From assembly GCA_944389815.1 (NCBI GenBank), contig CALXNS010000125.1, positions 1 through 64,000 on the forward strand: 64,000 nucleotides of DNA. Reading direction: 5' to 3'. Position 1 is the first letter of the stretch; each line of letters begins with the position of its first letter. The DNA is from an uncultured Victivallis sp. Its GTDB lineage: Bacteria; Verrucomicrobiota; Lentisphaeria; Victivallales; Victivallaceae. Under the pieces are notes generated by a model, which was not told the DNA's origin, made no database searches, and saw only the letters and a program-made list of their open reading frames with translations. The translations under genes were made by a program, and so were the position numbers. Shown one piece after another: positions 8,592 through 19,604 of the stretch.

Positions 8592-9097
8592 AACCAGCCA
8601 CCTTCGCGGAGCAGCTCAAGTTCCGCAACCAGATTCGGAGTAAACTCCGCCTGCCGCTCCGGTGCAAAAAGCTCCATTTTGGTCCAGAACCGGATCTCGC
8701 TGATCTCCGAACGCTGAAACCGGAACGGCCCGCCGCTCACCAGCCCGAACACCCGCACATCCTCGGATTCGATCTCGTTGCGGATGTGCGAGTCGAAAAG
8801 ATGCCGCAGCGCATCCTTCTCGACCGTCACGCCCAATTCCTCGCGCAACTCCCGCAGCGCCCCCTCCAGATACCCCTCGCCGGGATCGAGATGACCGCCG
8901 ACTGCGGTATCCCATTTCCCGGGTTGAATATCCTTCGTCAACGCCCGTTTCTGCAGCAGCACCCCGCTCCCGTCCGGGTGAAACACCACCACGTGCGCCG
9001 TGTGATGCAGCAGCGACGGGTCGCCGTGACACTGCCGTCGCGGCGCCCGCCCGATCCGGTTGCCGGATGCGTCGTAGATATCGAGCAACTCCTCCAT
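8588..9097 (-). CDS. Nudix hydrolase, isopentenyl-diphosphate-isomerase-like / YfcD type
   Basis: About 169 residues. The Nudix box is intact: G-X5-E-X7-RE-X2-EE-X-G within GHLDPGEGYL and ALRELREELGV, which binds the catalytic Mg ion. The N-terminal ELLDIYDASGNRIG and HHTAHVVVFHPDG are typical of the YfcD branch of Nudix enzymes, which hydrolyse nucleoside-diphosphate-linked substrates; the real substrate is unknown. ATG at 9097 and TTG at 9103 are both possible starts, with GGGAG upstream. It overlaps the OppC-like gene by 4 bases and lies near the end of the long operon. Confidence 0.88.
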   Translation of the reverse strand: MEELLDIYDASGNRIGRAPRRQCHGDPSLLHHTAHVVVFHPDGSGVLLQKRALTKDIQPGKWDTAVGGHLDPGEGYLEGALRELREELGVTVEKDALRHLFDSHIRNEIESEDVRVFGLVSGGPFRFQRSEISEIRFWTKMELFAPERQAEFTPNLVAELELLREGGWL

Positions 9098-9161
9098 ACT
9101 CAACGCCGCTCCCGCAACCTGAAACTCATGAATGACAGGACGAAAAGCAATTCACACATCT

Positions 9162-9512
9162 TTACTTTTTCGTCAGCGCATCCTTGTACGCCTCAAGATT
9201 CGCCTTGAGTTTGTCAAGCGACTTGCCGATCTCAACGGAACGCTCCTGAAGTTTGCGCGCCTCCTCGCCGAGCTGATCCTTCAACGGAATCTCCTTGAGT
9301 TCCGCCACAACCTTTTCCAGTTCGGCCGCCTTCTCCTGAATCGCCTCACCGTACTCCTTGATGATCGCCTCAATCTTCGCCGAGTCGAGGTTCGCCGCCT
9401 CCTCCCGGATCATTTCCGGCGTCTTGTTTTCATCGACGCTGCTCCCGCAGCCGGCGAGAAAAAGACACATCATCGATGCGACGACCGCTCCGCCAAACCA
9501 ACGCAGTTTCAT
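9162..9512 (-). CDS. small coiled-coil lipoprotein
   Basis: 116 residues. Signal sequence with a perfect lipobox (LAGC), so it should be lipidated and anchored in a membrane facing the periplasm. The mature part is almost entirely charged, helical heptad-like sequence (IIKEYGEAIQEKAAELEKVV and onward), suggesting a coiled coil similar in style to Lpp-like or spacer lipoproteins. GGGAGAAGG 5 bases before ATG 9512 decides the start over ATG 9527. It follows the phosphomannomutase gene by 28 bases. Specific function not recognised. Confidence 0.8.
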   Translation of the reverse strand: MKLRWFGGAVVASMMCLFLAGCGSSVDENKTPEMIREEAANLDSAKIEAIIKEYGEAIQEKAAELEKVVAELKEIPLKDQLGEEARKLQERSVEIGKSLDKLKANLEAYKDALTKK

Positions 9513-9540
9513 TTTACCTTCTCCCATTTTGATTTGTTGT

Positions 9541-10857
9541 TCAACCGCGAATCAACTGAAGCAGTTCTTCGCGTTTCGCTTCCATCAACTGTTTCGAATT
9601 CGCCTCCACGATCAAACGCAGCAACGGCTCGGTATTCGACGCGCGCACGTTGAACCACCAGTCCGGATACTCCACGGAGACGCCGTCGAGTTCGTAAACG
9701 TGACCGTCGGCATATTTGCGCTTGAGTTCAGCGAGAATCGGTTTCACGTCGGCGACGCGCGAATTGATTTCGCCGCTCGAAAAATATTTCCGCAGCGGCA
9801 TCACCAGTTCGTGAAGCGGTTGGTTTTTCTTGCAGATCAGGTTCGAGAGCATGATCATCGCCAGCCCCTGCGATTCGGCGGTGAAATTCTGCTTGAAATA
9901 GTAGTGCCCGGAAAGCTCTCCTGCGAACACCGCGTCGTTCTCACGCATCTGCGCCTTGATGAACGCGTGGCCGACCCGCGACTGAATCGCCTTCCCCCCA
10001 TGTTCGCGAATGCACTCCGGCACCGCCCGGCTGCTGCGCAGATCGTACAGAATCGTCGCCGGGCCGTTCGAGAGAATATCCTGCGCGATCAACGCCGTGA
10101 AGAGATCCATCGGAATGATTTCTCCACGGTCGTCGATGAAGCCGCACCGGTCCGCGTCGCCGTCGAACGCAGCTCCGAAATCCGCGCCGACCTCACGCAC
10201 CTTCGCACGGATCGCGTCGAGCGTCGAGAGATGCAGCGGATTCGCCTCATGGTTCGGAAACGTGCCGTCCAGCGTGTCGTACATCGGAACGATGTCGAAA
10301 AGATCGGCGATTCCGGCGATCTCGTACAAGCCCATCGCGTTGGCGTAATCGACCACCACCTTGAGTTTACGGTTCATTTTAGCGAACGAACGCAGGAACC
10401 GCCCGTATTCCGGACGGATGTCGTAATGCGAAATCCGGCCCGGATTGTCGCACGCCGGATACGATTTCTCCTCGACGATCTTCTGAATGTCCATGATCCC
10501 GGTCGCACCGGAAATCGGCACGGCGTCGGCTTTGCAGAGTTTGAAGCCGTTCCATTCGCCCGGATTGTGGCTCGCGGTGATCATCACGCTGCCGTCGGCC
10601 TTCAGCGTACCGTTGGCGAAGTAACTCTGCGGCGTCGAACACAGCCCGAGATCGATCACATCGGCTCCCTGCATGGTCATCCCGCGCGCCAGCCCTTCGA
10701 ACAACGGTTCCGAATGCGGACGCATGTCGCGGCCGACCACCACCTTCTTTGCTCCGGTAAACGTCACATAGGCGCGACCGATCGCTTCGGCCAGCTCCGG
10801 ATTGAGTTCGGTCGGATACACTCCGCGGATATCATAAGCTTTGAAAATTCCAGACAT
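9541..10857 (-). CDS. manB: phosphomannomutase/phosphoglucomutase
   Basis: 438 residues, cytoplasmic alpha-D-phosphohexomutase. It interconverts mannose-6-phosphate (or glucose-6-phosphate) and the 1-phosphate to supply GDP-mannose or UDP-glucose for cell-surface sugars. Visible motifs in order: FKAYDIRG at the N-terminus, the phosphoserine loop TASHNP near residue 93, the metal loop DGDADRCG near 232, and the C-terminal phosphate loop RASNTEPLLR. AAGGAGG eight bases before ATG 10857 is a strong ribosome binding site; longer upstream frame is not coding. It is 11 bases behind the aldehyde dehydrogenase. PMM and PGM activity cannot be separated by sequence alone. Confidence 0.93.
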   Translation of the reverse strand: MSGIFKAYDIRGVYPTELNPELAEAIGRAYVTFTGAKKVVVGRDMRPHSEPLFEGLARGMTMQGADVIDLGLCSTPQSYFANGTLKADGSVMITASHNPGEWNGFKLCKADAVPISGATGIMDIQKIVEEKSYPACDNPGRISHYDIRPEYGRFLRSFAKMNRKLKVVVDYANAMGLYEIAGIADLFDIVPMYDTLDGTFPNHEANPLHLSTLDAIRAKVREVGADFGAAFDGDADRCGFIDDRGEIIPMDLFTALIAQDILSNGPATILYDLRSSRAVPECIREHGGKAIQSRVGHAFIKAQMRENDAVFAGELSGHYYFKQNFTAESQGLAMIMLSNLICKKNQPLHELVMPLRKYFSSGEINSRVADVKPILAELKRKYADGHVYELDGVSVEYPDWWFNVRASNTEPLLRLIVEANSKQLMEAKREELLQLIRG

Positions 10858-10868
10858 GAAAAACCTCC

Positions 10869-12248
10869 TTATGAGTTGTGAACCATATATTCCATCAAGC
10901 GTTTCTTCCATTTCCCAAACGGCGGATAACGCACCGGCCAGTCGATGCCGACCGACTGACGCATCACCGGTTTGAAATGGCTGAACGCATTGAACCCGTA
11001 AATCCCGTGATACGACCCCATCCCGCTTGCTCCAACCCCGCCGAACGGCATCGTGTTGTTGACGAAATGCATCACCGTATCGTCGAGACAGATCGCTCCG
11101 GAAGAACACCCCTCCTCCAGCAACTGCTTTTCCGCGCGCGTCGCACCGAAGGCGTAGAGCGCCAGGGGTTTCGGCTTCGTCCGCAGAAGTTTCGAAACTT
11201 CTGCGAGCGATTCGAATTCCAGCACCGGCAGGATGGGGCCGAAAATTTCCCGTTCCATAATCGGGTCTTTCCAGTCGACATGATCGAGCACCGTCGGCGC
11301 AATCCGGCACGATTCCAGATCGTGATCCCCGCCAAGGTACGGCACGCGCCCCTCCAGCAATCCAGTCAGACGCCGGAAATGCGCTTCGTTGACGATCCGC
11401 GGATAATCGGGGTTTTCCAGCACCGATTCCCCGTAGAATTCCCGTACCACATGCCGGATCTCCGCAAGAAGCGGCGCCTTCACGCTCCGCTCCACCCAGA
11501 GATAATCGGGAGCGACGCAGGTCTGCCCGGCATTGGTGAATTTTCCCCAGACAATCCGCCGCGCCGCAAGCTTGAGATCCGCTCCTGCACAAACAATGCA
11601 CGGGGATTTTCCGCCGAGTTCCAGCACTGCGGGCGTCAGAGATTCAGCGGCGTGCCGGAGCACTTCGCGCCCGCCCGACTCCCCGCCGGTGAAGAAAATC
11701 ATATCCCAGCGTTCCGACAGAATTTCATCAAAGGTCATTTCGCTCCCGATGACCGCACCGCCGATGCCGCGCGCGATCTCCGCAACCACCGCCCCGGTCG
11801 CCGTGGATTTGTCGGAACAATAAAGCACCGCCCGATTCCCCGCCGCCAGCGCCGCCGCCAACGGTTCCAGCGCCAGGAGCAGCGGATAATTCCATGTCGC
11901 GATCACCAGAACCAATCCGTACGGTTCCGGCACGATCCGTCCGGTCGCGGGGAAATTATACGCCGACACCCCGCACCGTTTCGGCGCCGCCCAGCGCGGC
12001 AGTTTCCGGATCATCAATTTCAATGCATCCAGCAGCGGCAGATATTCGGTCAGCGCCGCCTCCTCGAATGATTTGCCGAGGTCGGCCTTGAGCGCATCGA
12101 AAATGCGGTCCCGGCTGCCGCGCACGGAATCAAGCAAAGCGCGCAGCACCCGGCGCCGCTCCTTCACCGTCGGAACGGGCGACGTCGTCACCTCCTGGCG
12201 CAACGATTGAATCGCTTCGTGCGCCGCGCACTTTTCCTGCAACTTCAT
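10869..12248 (-). CDS. aldehyde dehydrogenase, ALDH3 class
   Basis: 459 residues. An NAD(P)-dependent aldehyde dehydrogenase of the short ALDH3 type (fatty or aromatic aldehydes). Visible features: the cofactor-binding segment VLVIATWNYPLLLALEP, general base Glu in ELGGKSP (near residue 210), catalytic Cys in NAGQTCVAPDY (near 239), and EIFGPILPV. The ATG at 12248 overlaps the alanine racemase stop; a GTG one codon earlier is possible but sits directly on GGAGGT. The position between alanine racemase and phosphomannomutase gives no clear substrate clue. Confidence 0.93.
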   Translation of the reverse strand: MKLQEKCAAHEAIQSLRQEVTTSPVPTVKERRRVLRALLDSVRGSRDRIFDALKADLGKSFEEAALTEYLPLLDALKLMIRKLPRWAAPKRCGVSAYNFPATGRIVPEPYGLVLVIATWNYPLLLALEPLAAALAAGNRAVLYCSDKSTATGAVVAEIARGIGGAVIGSEMTFDEILSERWDMIFFTGGESGGREVLRHAAESLTPAVLELGGKSPCIVCAGADLKLAARRIVWGKFTNAGQTCVAPDYLWVERSVKAPLLAEIRHVVREFYGESVLENPDYPRIVNEAHFRRLTGLLEGRVPYLGGDHDLESCRIAPTVLDHVDWKDPIMEREIFGPILPVLEFESLAEVSKLLRTKPKPLALYAFGATRAEKQLLEEGCSSGAICLDDTVMHFVNNTMPFGGVGASGMGSYHGIYGFNAFSHFKPVMRQSVGIDWPVRYPPFGKWKKRLMEYMVHNS

Positions 12249-13378
12249 CACACCTCCGGTTCGTTGAGATAACAGCGTTTCACCCGCGTGCCGAACGAAC
12301 AGAGAATATCATACACATGCGTTCCCTTGAGCTGTGCCCAGTCCTCAACGGAAATAAACTGATCCCCCTGCGCACCAATACAGACCACTTCGTCTCCGGG
12401 CACGGCGTCCGGCGCATTTTCCAGCGAAATTGTCGTATAATCCATCGAAATGCGTCCCAGCACCGGACAGAGCGCGCCGTTGACCAGCACATAACCGCGG
12501 TTGGAGAGCGCCAGCGGCAGGCCGTCGGCGTACCCTGCGGCGATCGTCCCGACCCGCGTGGGGCGGGCGAGCTTGTGCATCCGACCGTAACCGATTGAAC
12601 TGCCGCCGGGCAGCGTCCGCACCGCCGCGAGACGGGTTTTCAATTCGACGACCGGCTGAAGCCGCATCGATTGATGCACCTCGTTGTCGTAATACCCGTA
12701 CATATTGATGCCGCAGCGCGAAAAATTGAACGGCGGCCGGGTGCTGTCGGGATAATTGTTCAACGCGTCGCTCGCGGCCATGTGGATTTCTTCAAAATGC
12801 ATCCCCGCCGCCGCCAGTTCGCCGAGCAGCGCCTTGAAGGTCGCCAGCTGCCCGAGCGCGTAATCGTCATTACGCTGGAACGCCGTTGAGAAATGCGAAT
12901 AAATTCCACTTAGACGCAGATTCGGCAACTCCCGCATCGCCAGGATTTCCGGCGCCGCCGCGGCAGCCACCATCCCGAGCCGCCCCATGCCGGAATCGAC
13001 CGTCACCGCACAGTGAACCGTCCTGCCCTGCCGCACAGCTTCGGCACTGATTTTCTTCGCCATGCCGAGATCGTTGACCGGGCAGATCACGCCGTGTTCA
13101 ATTGCCGGTGCGATTTCGTCCGGCAGCAGATTGCCCAGAATCTGCACCGGAACCCCCAGTGCCGTCAACTCCAGCGCCTCATTGATCTCCGCAACTCCAA
13201 ATGCAGCCGCTCCCGCCGCCTTGACGGCCGCGGCGACCGGCTGCACGCCGAGGCCGTAGGCGTTCGCCTTCAGCACCGCCATCAAATGCGCGGGCGCCAC
13301 ACGACGGCGGATTTCATGGAAATTCTCCGACAACTTCCGCAGATCAACTTCCAGTTTGACCCGGTTTTCCAACTTCAT
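12248..13378 (-). CDS. alr: alanine racemase
   Basis: 376 residues, fold-type III PLP enzyme converting L- to D-alanine for peptidoglycan. The PLP lysine lies in LKANAYGLG near residue 34; other family marks are SGMGRLG, SNYPDS-like region, RCGINMYG, IGYGRMH, GYADGLP and GRISMDY. ATG 13378 is chosen because AGGTGGG lies just upstream and homology-like sequence begins there; an in-frame start 42 bases earlier adds an unlikely extension. It overlaps the aldehyde dehydrogenase start and follows RNase Y by 45 bases. Confidence 0.95.
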   Translation of the reverse strand: MKLENRVKLEVDLRKLSENFHEIRRRVAPAHLMAVLKANAYGLGVQPVAAAVKAAGAAAFGVAEINEALELTALGVPVQILGNLLPDEIAPAIEHGVICPVNDLGMAKKISAEAVRQGRTVHCAVTVDSGMGRLGMVAAAAAPEILAMRELPNLRLSGIYSHFSTAFQRNDDYALGQLATFKALLGELAAAGMHFEEIHMAASDALNNYPDSTRPPFNFSRCGINMYGYYDNEVHQSMRLQPVVELKTRLAAVRTLPGGSSIGYGRMHKLARPTRVGTIAAGYADGLPLALSNRGYVLVNGALCPVLGRISMDYTTISLENAPDAVPGDEVVCIGAQGDQFISVEDWAQLKGTHVYDILCSFGTRVKRCYLNEPEV

Positions 13379-13423
13379 TTTCCCACCTGCAAAATAATCC
13401 TTCGCGCAGATCGTCCGCAACTC

Positions 13424-14998
<1,575 letters not shown>

Positions 14999-15072
14999 CT
15001 TCTTGCTTTTCCCCTTTGATTCAGCACATGAATCTCATGCACCAGTTCTTGTTTTCATCCATCAATACGAGT

Positions 15073-15657
15073 TCACCGCGCCCGCGGCGCCTCATATATC
15101 TCACGCTCCGTAACCACAAATCCGACTGCTCGGTCATGGGTCTCCAGAGGTAAAATCCCCTCACTCCACTGACAGTGATAAATCACCGCCAGCGCCGGGC
15201 GTTCCGACAGCGCCAGCAGCCGGTCGTAAAATCCGCCGCCGCGCCCGAGACGCCCCCCCCCGCGGTCGCACGCAACCGCCGGCACCAGAAACAACACATC
15301 GTGACGAATCCGTTCCTCTTCCGCCGCCGGAAGAGATTCCAGCGGCTCCAGCAATCCGTAACGCCCGCGCCGCAGCTGCGTATCCCAATCCGTCACTTCC
15401 ACCAGTTCATACACGCCTTCCGTTGCCACATAACGCGGCAGCAGAAACCGTTTGCCCGGCGCCAGACGCACCAGCGCCGACAGATCCGGTTCGGTACCGT
15501 CGCTCACGTAGAGCGCGATCGACGGCGCCACGCGGAACAACTCCATTTTCAGGAGATTCGCACAAATTTCCGCATCGGCCGCGCGCCGTTCTTCCGTCCC
15601 GAGAGCGGCACGGCGCGCCAGAAATATTTTCCTCAGCTCCTTTTTTTCCGTCATCAT
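15073..15657 (-). CDS. 5-formyltetrahydrofolate cyclo-ligase
   Basis: 194 residues. It converts 5-formyl-THF to 5,10-methenyl-THF using ATP. N-terminal KKELRKIFLARRAAL is the phosphate-binding basic segment; VPAVACDRGGGRLGRGGGFYDR is the family signature. The ATG at 15657 overlaps the rarA stop (ATGATGA) and follows GGAGAGGG, so the two are translationally coupled. A further in-frame start inside rarA is unlikely. Commonly named ygfA/fau. Confidence 0.95.
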   Translation of the reverse strand: MMTEKKELRKIFLARRAALGTEERRAADAEICANLLKMELFRVAPSIALYVSDGTEPDLSALVRLAPGKRFLLPRYVATEGVYELVEVTDWDTQLRRGRYGLLEPLESLPAAEEERIRHDVLFLVPAVACDRGGGRLGRGGGFYDRLLALSERPALAVIYHCQWSEGILPLETHDRAVGFVVTEREIYEAPRAR

Positions 15658-17045
15658 GCCCTCTCCGCTCCGGCGGAAGAGGCGGTCGCCGCACGCAATG
15701 ACTGCCAATACTCCATGCGTTCCCTGATCTTCGCCTCATAACCGCTGTTCTTCGGACGGTAATAGGATTTCAGAACGCTCATGTAATCCTGAACGGCAAA
15801 TCCGCCGCAATCGTGCGGATAAATGTAACCTTCGCCGTGACCGCGCTCCTTCGCGCCCTTGTAGTGCGCGTCGCGCAGCGCGGGCGGAATCGCCTGAACT
15901 CGCTCGTGTTCCACATCGGAAAGCGCTTCGCTGATCGCACTGCACGCGGCATTGCTCTTCGGCGCGGTGGCGCAGTAGGCGACCGCCTGGCTTAAAATCA
16001 ATTTCGCCTCCGGCATGCCGATCATCTCCACCGCCTGCATCGCCGAAACCGCCAGCGTCAGCGCCCGCGGATCGGCATTGCCGACATCCTCGCTGGCGAA
16101 AATCACGATCCGCCGCGCGATGAAACGGATATCCTCGCCGGCGTGAAGCATCGTCGCAAGATGATAAAGCGCCGCGTCCGGATCGCTGCCGCGCATGCTC
16201 TTGATGAAGGCCGACGCCGTATCGTAATGTCCGTCGTCACCGTAAACGATCATTTTCTTCTGAATGGAGGATTCCGCCTCGGCGATTCCGATGCGGACGA
16301 CGCCGTCGGCGCCGGGCGGCGTCGTCAGAACCGAAATCTCCAATGCGGTCAGCGCCCGGCGGGCGTCCCCCTCGCACGCCTTCGCCAGAAATTCCGCAGC
16401 CTCCGGAAGCAGTTCAGCCCGGATCCCGGGAAACGAACGTTCATCGCGCATCGCCCGGTACAAGAGTTCCCGCACCTCCTCCTCGCGCAACGGTTCCAGG
16501 AAGAACAGCAGCGAACGCGACAGCAGCGCGCCCACCACATAGAATTGTGGATTGTGGGTCGTCGCCCCGATCAGCCGGATGTTGCCGTTCTCCACGTCGG
16601 GCAGCAGCGAATCCTGCTGCGAACGGCTGAAGCGGTGGATTTCATCGACGAAAAGAATCGTCCTGCGGCCGTTGATCCGACGGCGGGATACCGCCTGCGC
16701 GATCTCGCGCCGGACGTCCGCCACGCTCGAACTCACCCCCGAAAGACGGATGAATTCCGAATCCGTCGCGGCGGCGATCACTTCAGCCAGGCTGGTTTTT
16801 CCGGTTCCCGGCGGCCCGGAGAGGATGATGGAACTGAAACGATCCGCATCGATCGCGCGCCGCAGAAGACATCCGGGCGCAAGCAGATGCCGCTGTCCGA
16901 GATATTCGTCGAACGAACGCGGGCGCAACCGGGCCGCCAGCGGCATTCCGTCCGGCTCGCCTCCTCCGCCCGCCGTGTCGCCGCGGGATCCAGCACCGGC
17001 ACACGCCGCATCCGGCTCCATTTCAAATAAATTACACTCCACCAT
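15654..17045 (-). CDS. rarA: replication-associated recombination protein A (AAA+ ATPase)
   Basis: 463 residues, MgsA/RarA/WRNIP1 family, acting at stalled replication forks. After a non-conserved N-terminus of about 30 residues come LAARLRPRSFDEYLGQ, Walker A GPPGTGKT (near residue 77), Walker B VDEIHRF (near 132), sensor 1 GATTHNP, and the C-terminal tetramerisation region with YIYPHDC and YYRPKNSGYE. First gene of the nine-gene minus-strand operon. The exact start is uncertain; ATG 17045 and an internal ATG 21 bases on are both possible. Confidence 0.95.
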   Translation of the reverse strand: MVECNLFEMEPDAACAGAGSRGDTAGGGGEPDGMPLAARLRPRSFDEYLGQRHLLAPGCLLRRAIDADRFSSIILSGPPGTGKTSLAEVIAAATDSEFIRLSGVSSSVADVRREIAQAVSRRRINGRRTILFVDEIHRFSRSQQDSLLPDVENGNIRLIGATTHNPQFYVVGALLSRSLLFFLEPLREEEVRELLYRAMRDERSFPGIRAELLPEAAEFLAKACEGDARRALTALEISVLTTPPGADGVVRIGIAEAESSIQKKMIVYGDDGHYDTASAFIKSMRGSDPDAALYHLATMLHAGEDIRFIARRIVIFASEDVGNADPRALTLAVSAMQAVEMIGMPEAKLILSQAVAYCATAPKSNAACSAISEALSDVEHERVQAIPPALRDAHYKGAKERGHGEGYIYPHDCGGFAVQDYMSVLKSYYRPKNSGYEAKIRERMEYWQSLRAATASSAGAERA

Positions 17046-17618
17046 TCACGCCCCCCGCCGCTCATACGGCAGGATTCAAGCGCGTGTCGGGAACGAAGAA
17101 GCCATGTTCCGAAGTTGCGGCCACGCTTCCGCCCTTCCGCTCCGGATGGGAAGGAAGCTCAATCCGTTATTCAAAGACAGCCGGGGCCGTATCATCCGCC
17201 ACTCCATTCCGCCGTCACCGGGCCGGATTGTGATCCGTCCGCGGCGCGGCATTCCGCACGCAACAATTAAAACCACAAGTTCTCCGCACACCGGACCATT
17301 TCGGCCGCGGGAGCGGAACAATATATGAAAGCGAATTTTCGCTGTTTATAAATTATAGCACAAAAAACACATTTTTGAAACTCTTTTTCTCCTTTTTTCA
17401 TCAAAAAAACGGCAAAAAACATCCGAACCACACTCCCGGTTCCTCCGGCGACTTTCACGATGTGAACGAAACGATTCTTTCCGGCATTTTCTCCGGAAAA
17501 CGGATTTGTTTTTCCATCGATGCCGTGACATCGTATCCGGCGGGAATCCGGCGCGGCGCGCAGGCTGCGAATTTCAACCCCGTTGGGGAAATCAACGTGT
17601 TCAAAGGAGTCAGAGGTC
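17046..17618. other. intergenic region between divergent rarA and DUF6259-like genes
   Basis: 573 bases with no credible gene; short open frames on both strands are arginine- and proline-rich and lack family features. The stretch 17335-17410 is distinctly AT-rich and holds a minus-strand TATAAT (17352-17357) that could drive rarA, though its -35 is weak. I see no clear promoter for the plus-strand gene at 17619 and no RNA gene. Confidence 0.4.
17352..17357 (-). promoter_or_regulatory. possible -10 element TATAAT for the rarA operon
   Basis: Perfect TATAAT on the minus strand in AT-rich DNA, about 310 bases upstream of rarA. No good -35 hexamer at 16-18 bases, so this is tentative. Confidence 0.3.
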
Positions 17619-19604
17619 ATGATTTTCACGCTTCAAAACAAATTTCTCCGCGTCTCCGTCGACGAACAGGGCCGCCTGATCGAACTGGTCAACTTGAAAA
17701 CCGCCCGCAATCACGTCGGAAACGGCCCGTTCTTCCGGATCATCTTCCAGCAAGGGCGTCTCCAGGAACAGGAACTCTTCCCGGAAAAGTGCCGCGTGGA
17801 ACGCACCGGAGAAAATTCCCTCCTCCTCGAATACCGGGCGGGAAATTTTCACGTCGCCGTCACCGCCACGCTCGAAGCGGACGAGATCCGGTTCGACGCG
17901 AAACTTGCCAACCGTGACCCGGAGGCGATTCTCCGCGAATTCCAGTTCCCGCTGCTCGCCGGCCTCGAACTCTCTCCGGAAGACGGCCTGATCGATTCCG
18001 CACTCGGCGGACGGCGCATCCGCAACTTCTCCGCCTTCCTCGACACGCAGTCCACCGCCTATGTCGGTCAGGACAACAAGGCGATCGAATCGTGGGTGCT
18101 CTACCCCGGTATCGCCTCCTTCAACTATTTTCTGCTCACCGGCCACGGCGGAGTTCTTTACATGGGCAGCCACGACCCGGATTTCCGCAATACACTCCAT
18201 CTCTACCGGAAACACGACGGAAAAGTCGATGCGGCCATGGTCAAATACCCGTTTCTGAACCCGGGGGAAAACACCTCGATTCCCGGATATGTGCTCGCTC
18301 CGTGTGCCGGTTCCTGGCGCGACGGCGCCGATCATTACCGGCGCTGGATGAATTCGTGGCGCAACGTCGGAACGAAACCTGCCGCATTGCTCGAAAGCAA
18401 CGGCTGGCAGCGGCTGATCTTCCGTCACCAATACGGCAAAATTTTGTTCCGCTACTCCGACATGCCGGAAATTCTCAAAATTGGAATGACATGTGGCATC
18501 GACACTTTGTTTCTTTTCGGCTGGCACCTCGGCGGACACGATTCGGAATACCCCGAATACCGCTTCGACGACTCGCAGGGCGGACACGATGAACTCCGCC
18601 GCAGAATCGCCGTATTTCAGGCCGCCGGCGGCAAAGTCATTCTCTATTTCAACGGTCAATTGATCGACACGGCCACCGAATTTTATCAGCGCACCGGGAA
18701 AAAAATTTCCGCAAAACTCCCCTCCGGCAGGGAACACATGGAATTCTATCCCTTCGGCGGCGACGGCACCGCGCTGCGCCAGTTCGGCAACAAAGCATTC
18801 GTCACCGCCTGTCCGGGATGCCACGAATGGACGGAAACCCTCATCCATCTGGCCGACATCGCCATCGACCTCGGCTGCGCCGGCGTCTTCTTCGACCAGC
18901 TCGGTTATCTCTCCTACCCCTGCTGCGACCCGTCCCACGGCCACCGGACGCCTTTCATGAACGTCTTCAAGGCCAAGGCCGAAATGGTTCGCCGGATCGC
19001 CGCCCACGTCAAGGCCCGCCGTCCGGAAATGATGATCGGCATCGAATGGATCAACGACGTCACTTCACAGTACGTCGATTTCGTCCACAACATCACCGGC
19101 GGCACCGGTCCGAATGATTTCCACGAACTTCTCCGTTACACCGCGCCCGACATCGTCACCACCGACCGCGAAATCCGCGACGACACCGACGTCGAGCGGC
19201 GCGTAAATCACGCCATCCGGCTCGGGTTCCGCAGCGACGTCGAAATCTACCGCTGCCGCGCCACCATCGCGGAAACGCCCCGTTATCAACACTATCTGAC
19301 GACGGCAAACCAGTTCCGCGACCGCCATCGCAATCTGATTCTCAACGGCACGTTCCGCGACACCGAGGGGATCGAATGCGACAACGCTCATGTGGAATAT
19401 TCCGTCTACCATGCGCAACGGCGACGCGCAATCGTCGCCACCGCGCACGAAGCGCAACAGCACGTCCGCTTCCCGATCCCGTCCGGATGGCGGTTCCTCG
19501 GCAGCGACGCGCTCAACGGTGCGACGGCGGAAAAAAACGGGAACGCCGTCACTGCGACGTTCCCGATCGATTCGCTGCTGCTGCTCGAATTCATTCAAGA
19601 ATGA
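17619..19604 (+). CDS. DUF6259-like glycosidase-type protein, cytoplasmic
   Basis: 661 residues with no signal peptide. An N-terminal beta-rich domain (about 1-240) is followed by a (beta/alpha)8-like region with FLFGWHLGGHDSEYPEY, DIAIDLGCAGVFFDQLGY and MMIGIEWIND, which resembles the DUF6259/GH-type barrel proteins common in Lentisphaerae and Planctomycetes. A short beta domain closes the protein. AAAGGAGTC before ATG 17619 sets the start; a 12-residue longer frame is not needed. It converges with the secreted glycosidase, their 3' ends overlapping by 14 bases. Probably acts inside the cell on imported oligosaccharides; substrate and catalytic residues are not established. Family name given from motif resemblance only. 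Confidence 0.75.
   Translation: MIFTLQNKFLRVSVDEQGRLIELVNLKTARNHVGNGPFFRIIFQQGRLQEQELFPEKCRVERTGENSLLLEYRAGNFHVAVTATLEADEIRFDAKLANRDPEAILREFQFPLLAGLELSPEDGLIDSALGGRRIRNFSAFLDTQSTAYVGQDNKAIESWVLYPGIASFNYFLLTGHGGVLYMGSHDPDFRNTLHLYRKHDGKVDAAMVKYPFLNPGENTSIPGYVLAPCAGSWRDGADHYRRWMNSWRNVGTKPAALLESNGWQRLIFRHQYGKILFRYSDMPEILKIGMTCGIDTLFLFGWHLGGHDSEYPEYRFDDSQGGHDELRRRIAVFQAAGGKVILYFNGQLIDTATEFYQRTGKKISAKLPSGREHMEFYPFGGDGTALRQFGNKAFVTACPGCHEWTETLIHLADIAIDLGCAGVFFDQLGYLSYPCCDPSHGHRTPFMNVFKAKAEMVRRIAAHVKARRPEMMIGIEWINDVTSQYVDFVHNITGGTGPNDFHELLRYTAPDIVTTDREIRDDTDVERRVNHAIRLGFRSDVEIYRCRATIAETPRYQHYLTTANQFRDRHRNLILNGTFRDTEGIECDNAHVEYSVYHAQRRRAIVATAHEAQQHVRFPIPSGWRFLGSDALNGATAEKNGNAVTATFPIDSLLLLEFIQE

Noticed and set aside
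9541-11601. Long extension of the phosphomannomutase frame to 686 codons
   Set aside because: The extra part is antisense-like, out of frame with the aldehyde dehydrogenase it overlaps; a strong ribosome binding site marks the start at 10857.
17104-17328. Possible small gene in the rarA upstream region
   Set aside because: Both strands give short Arg/Pro-rich frames without ribosome binding sites or family resemblance.
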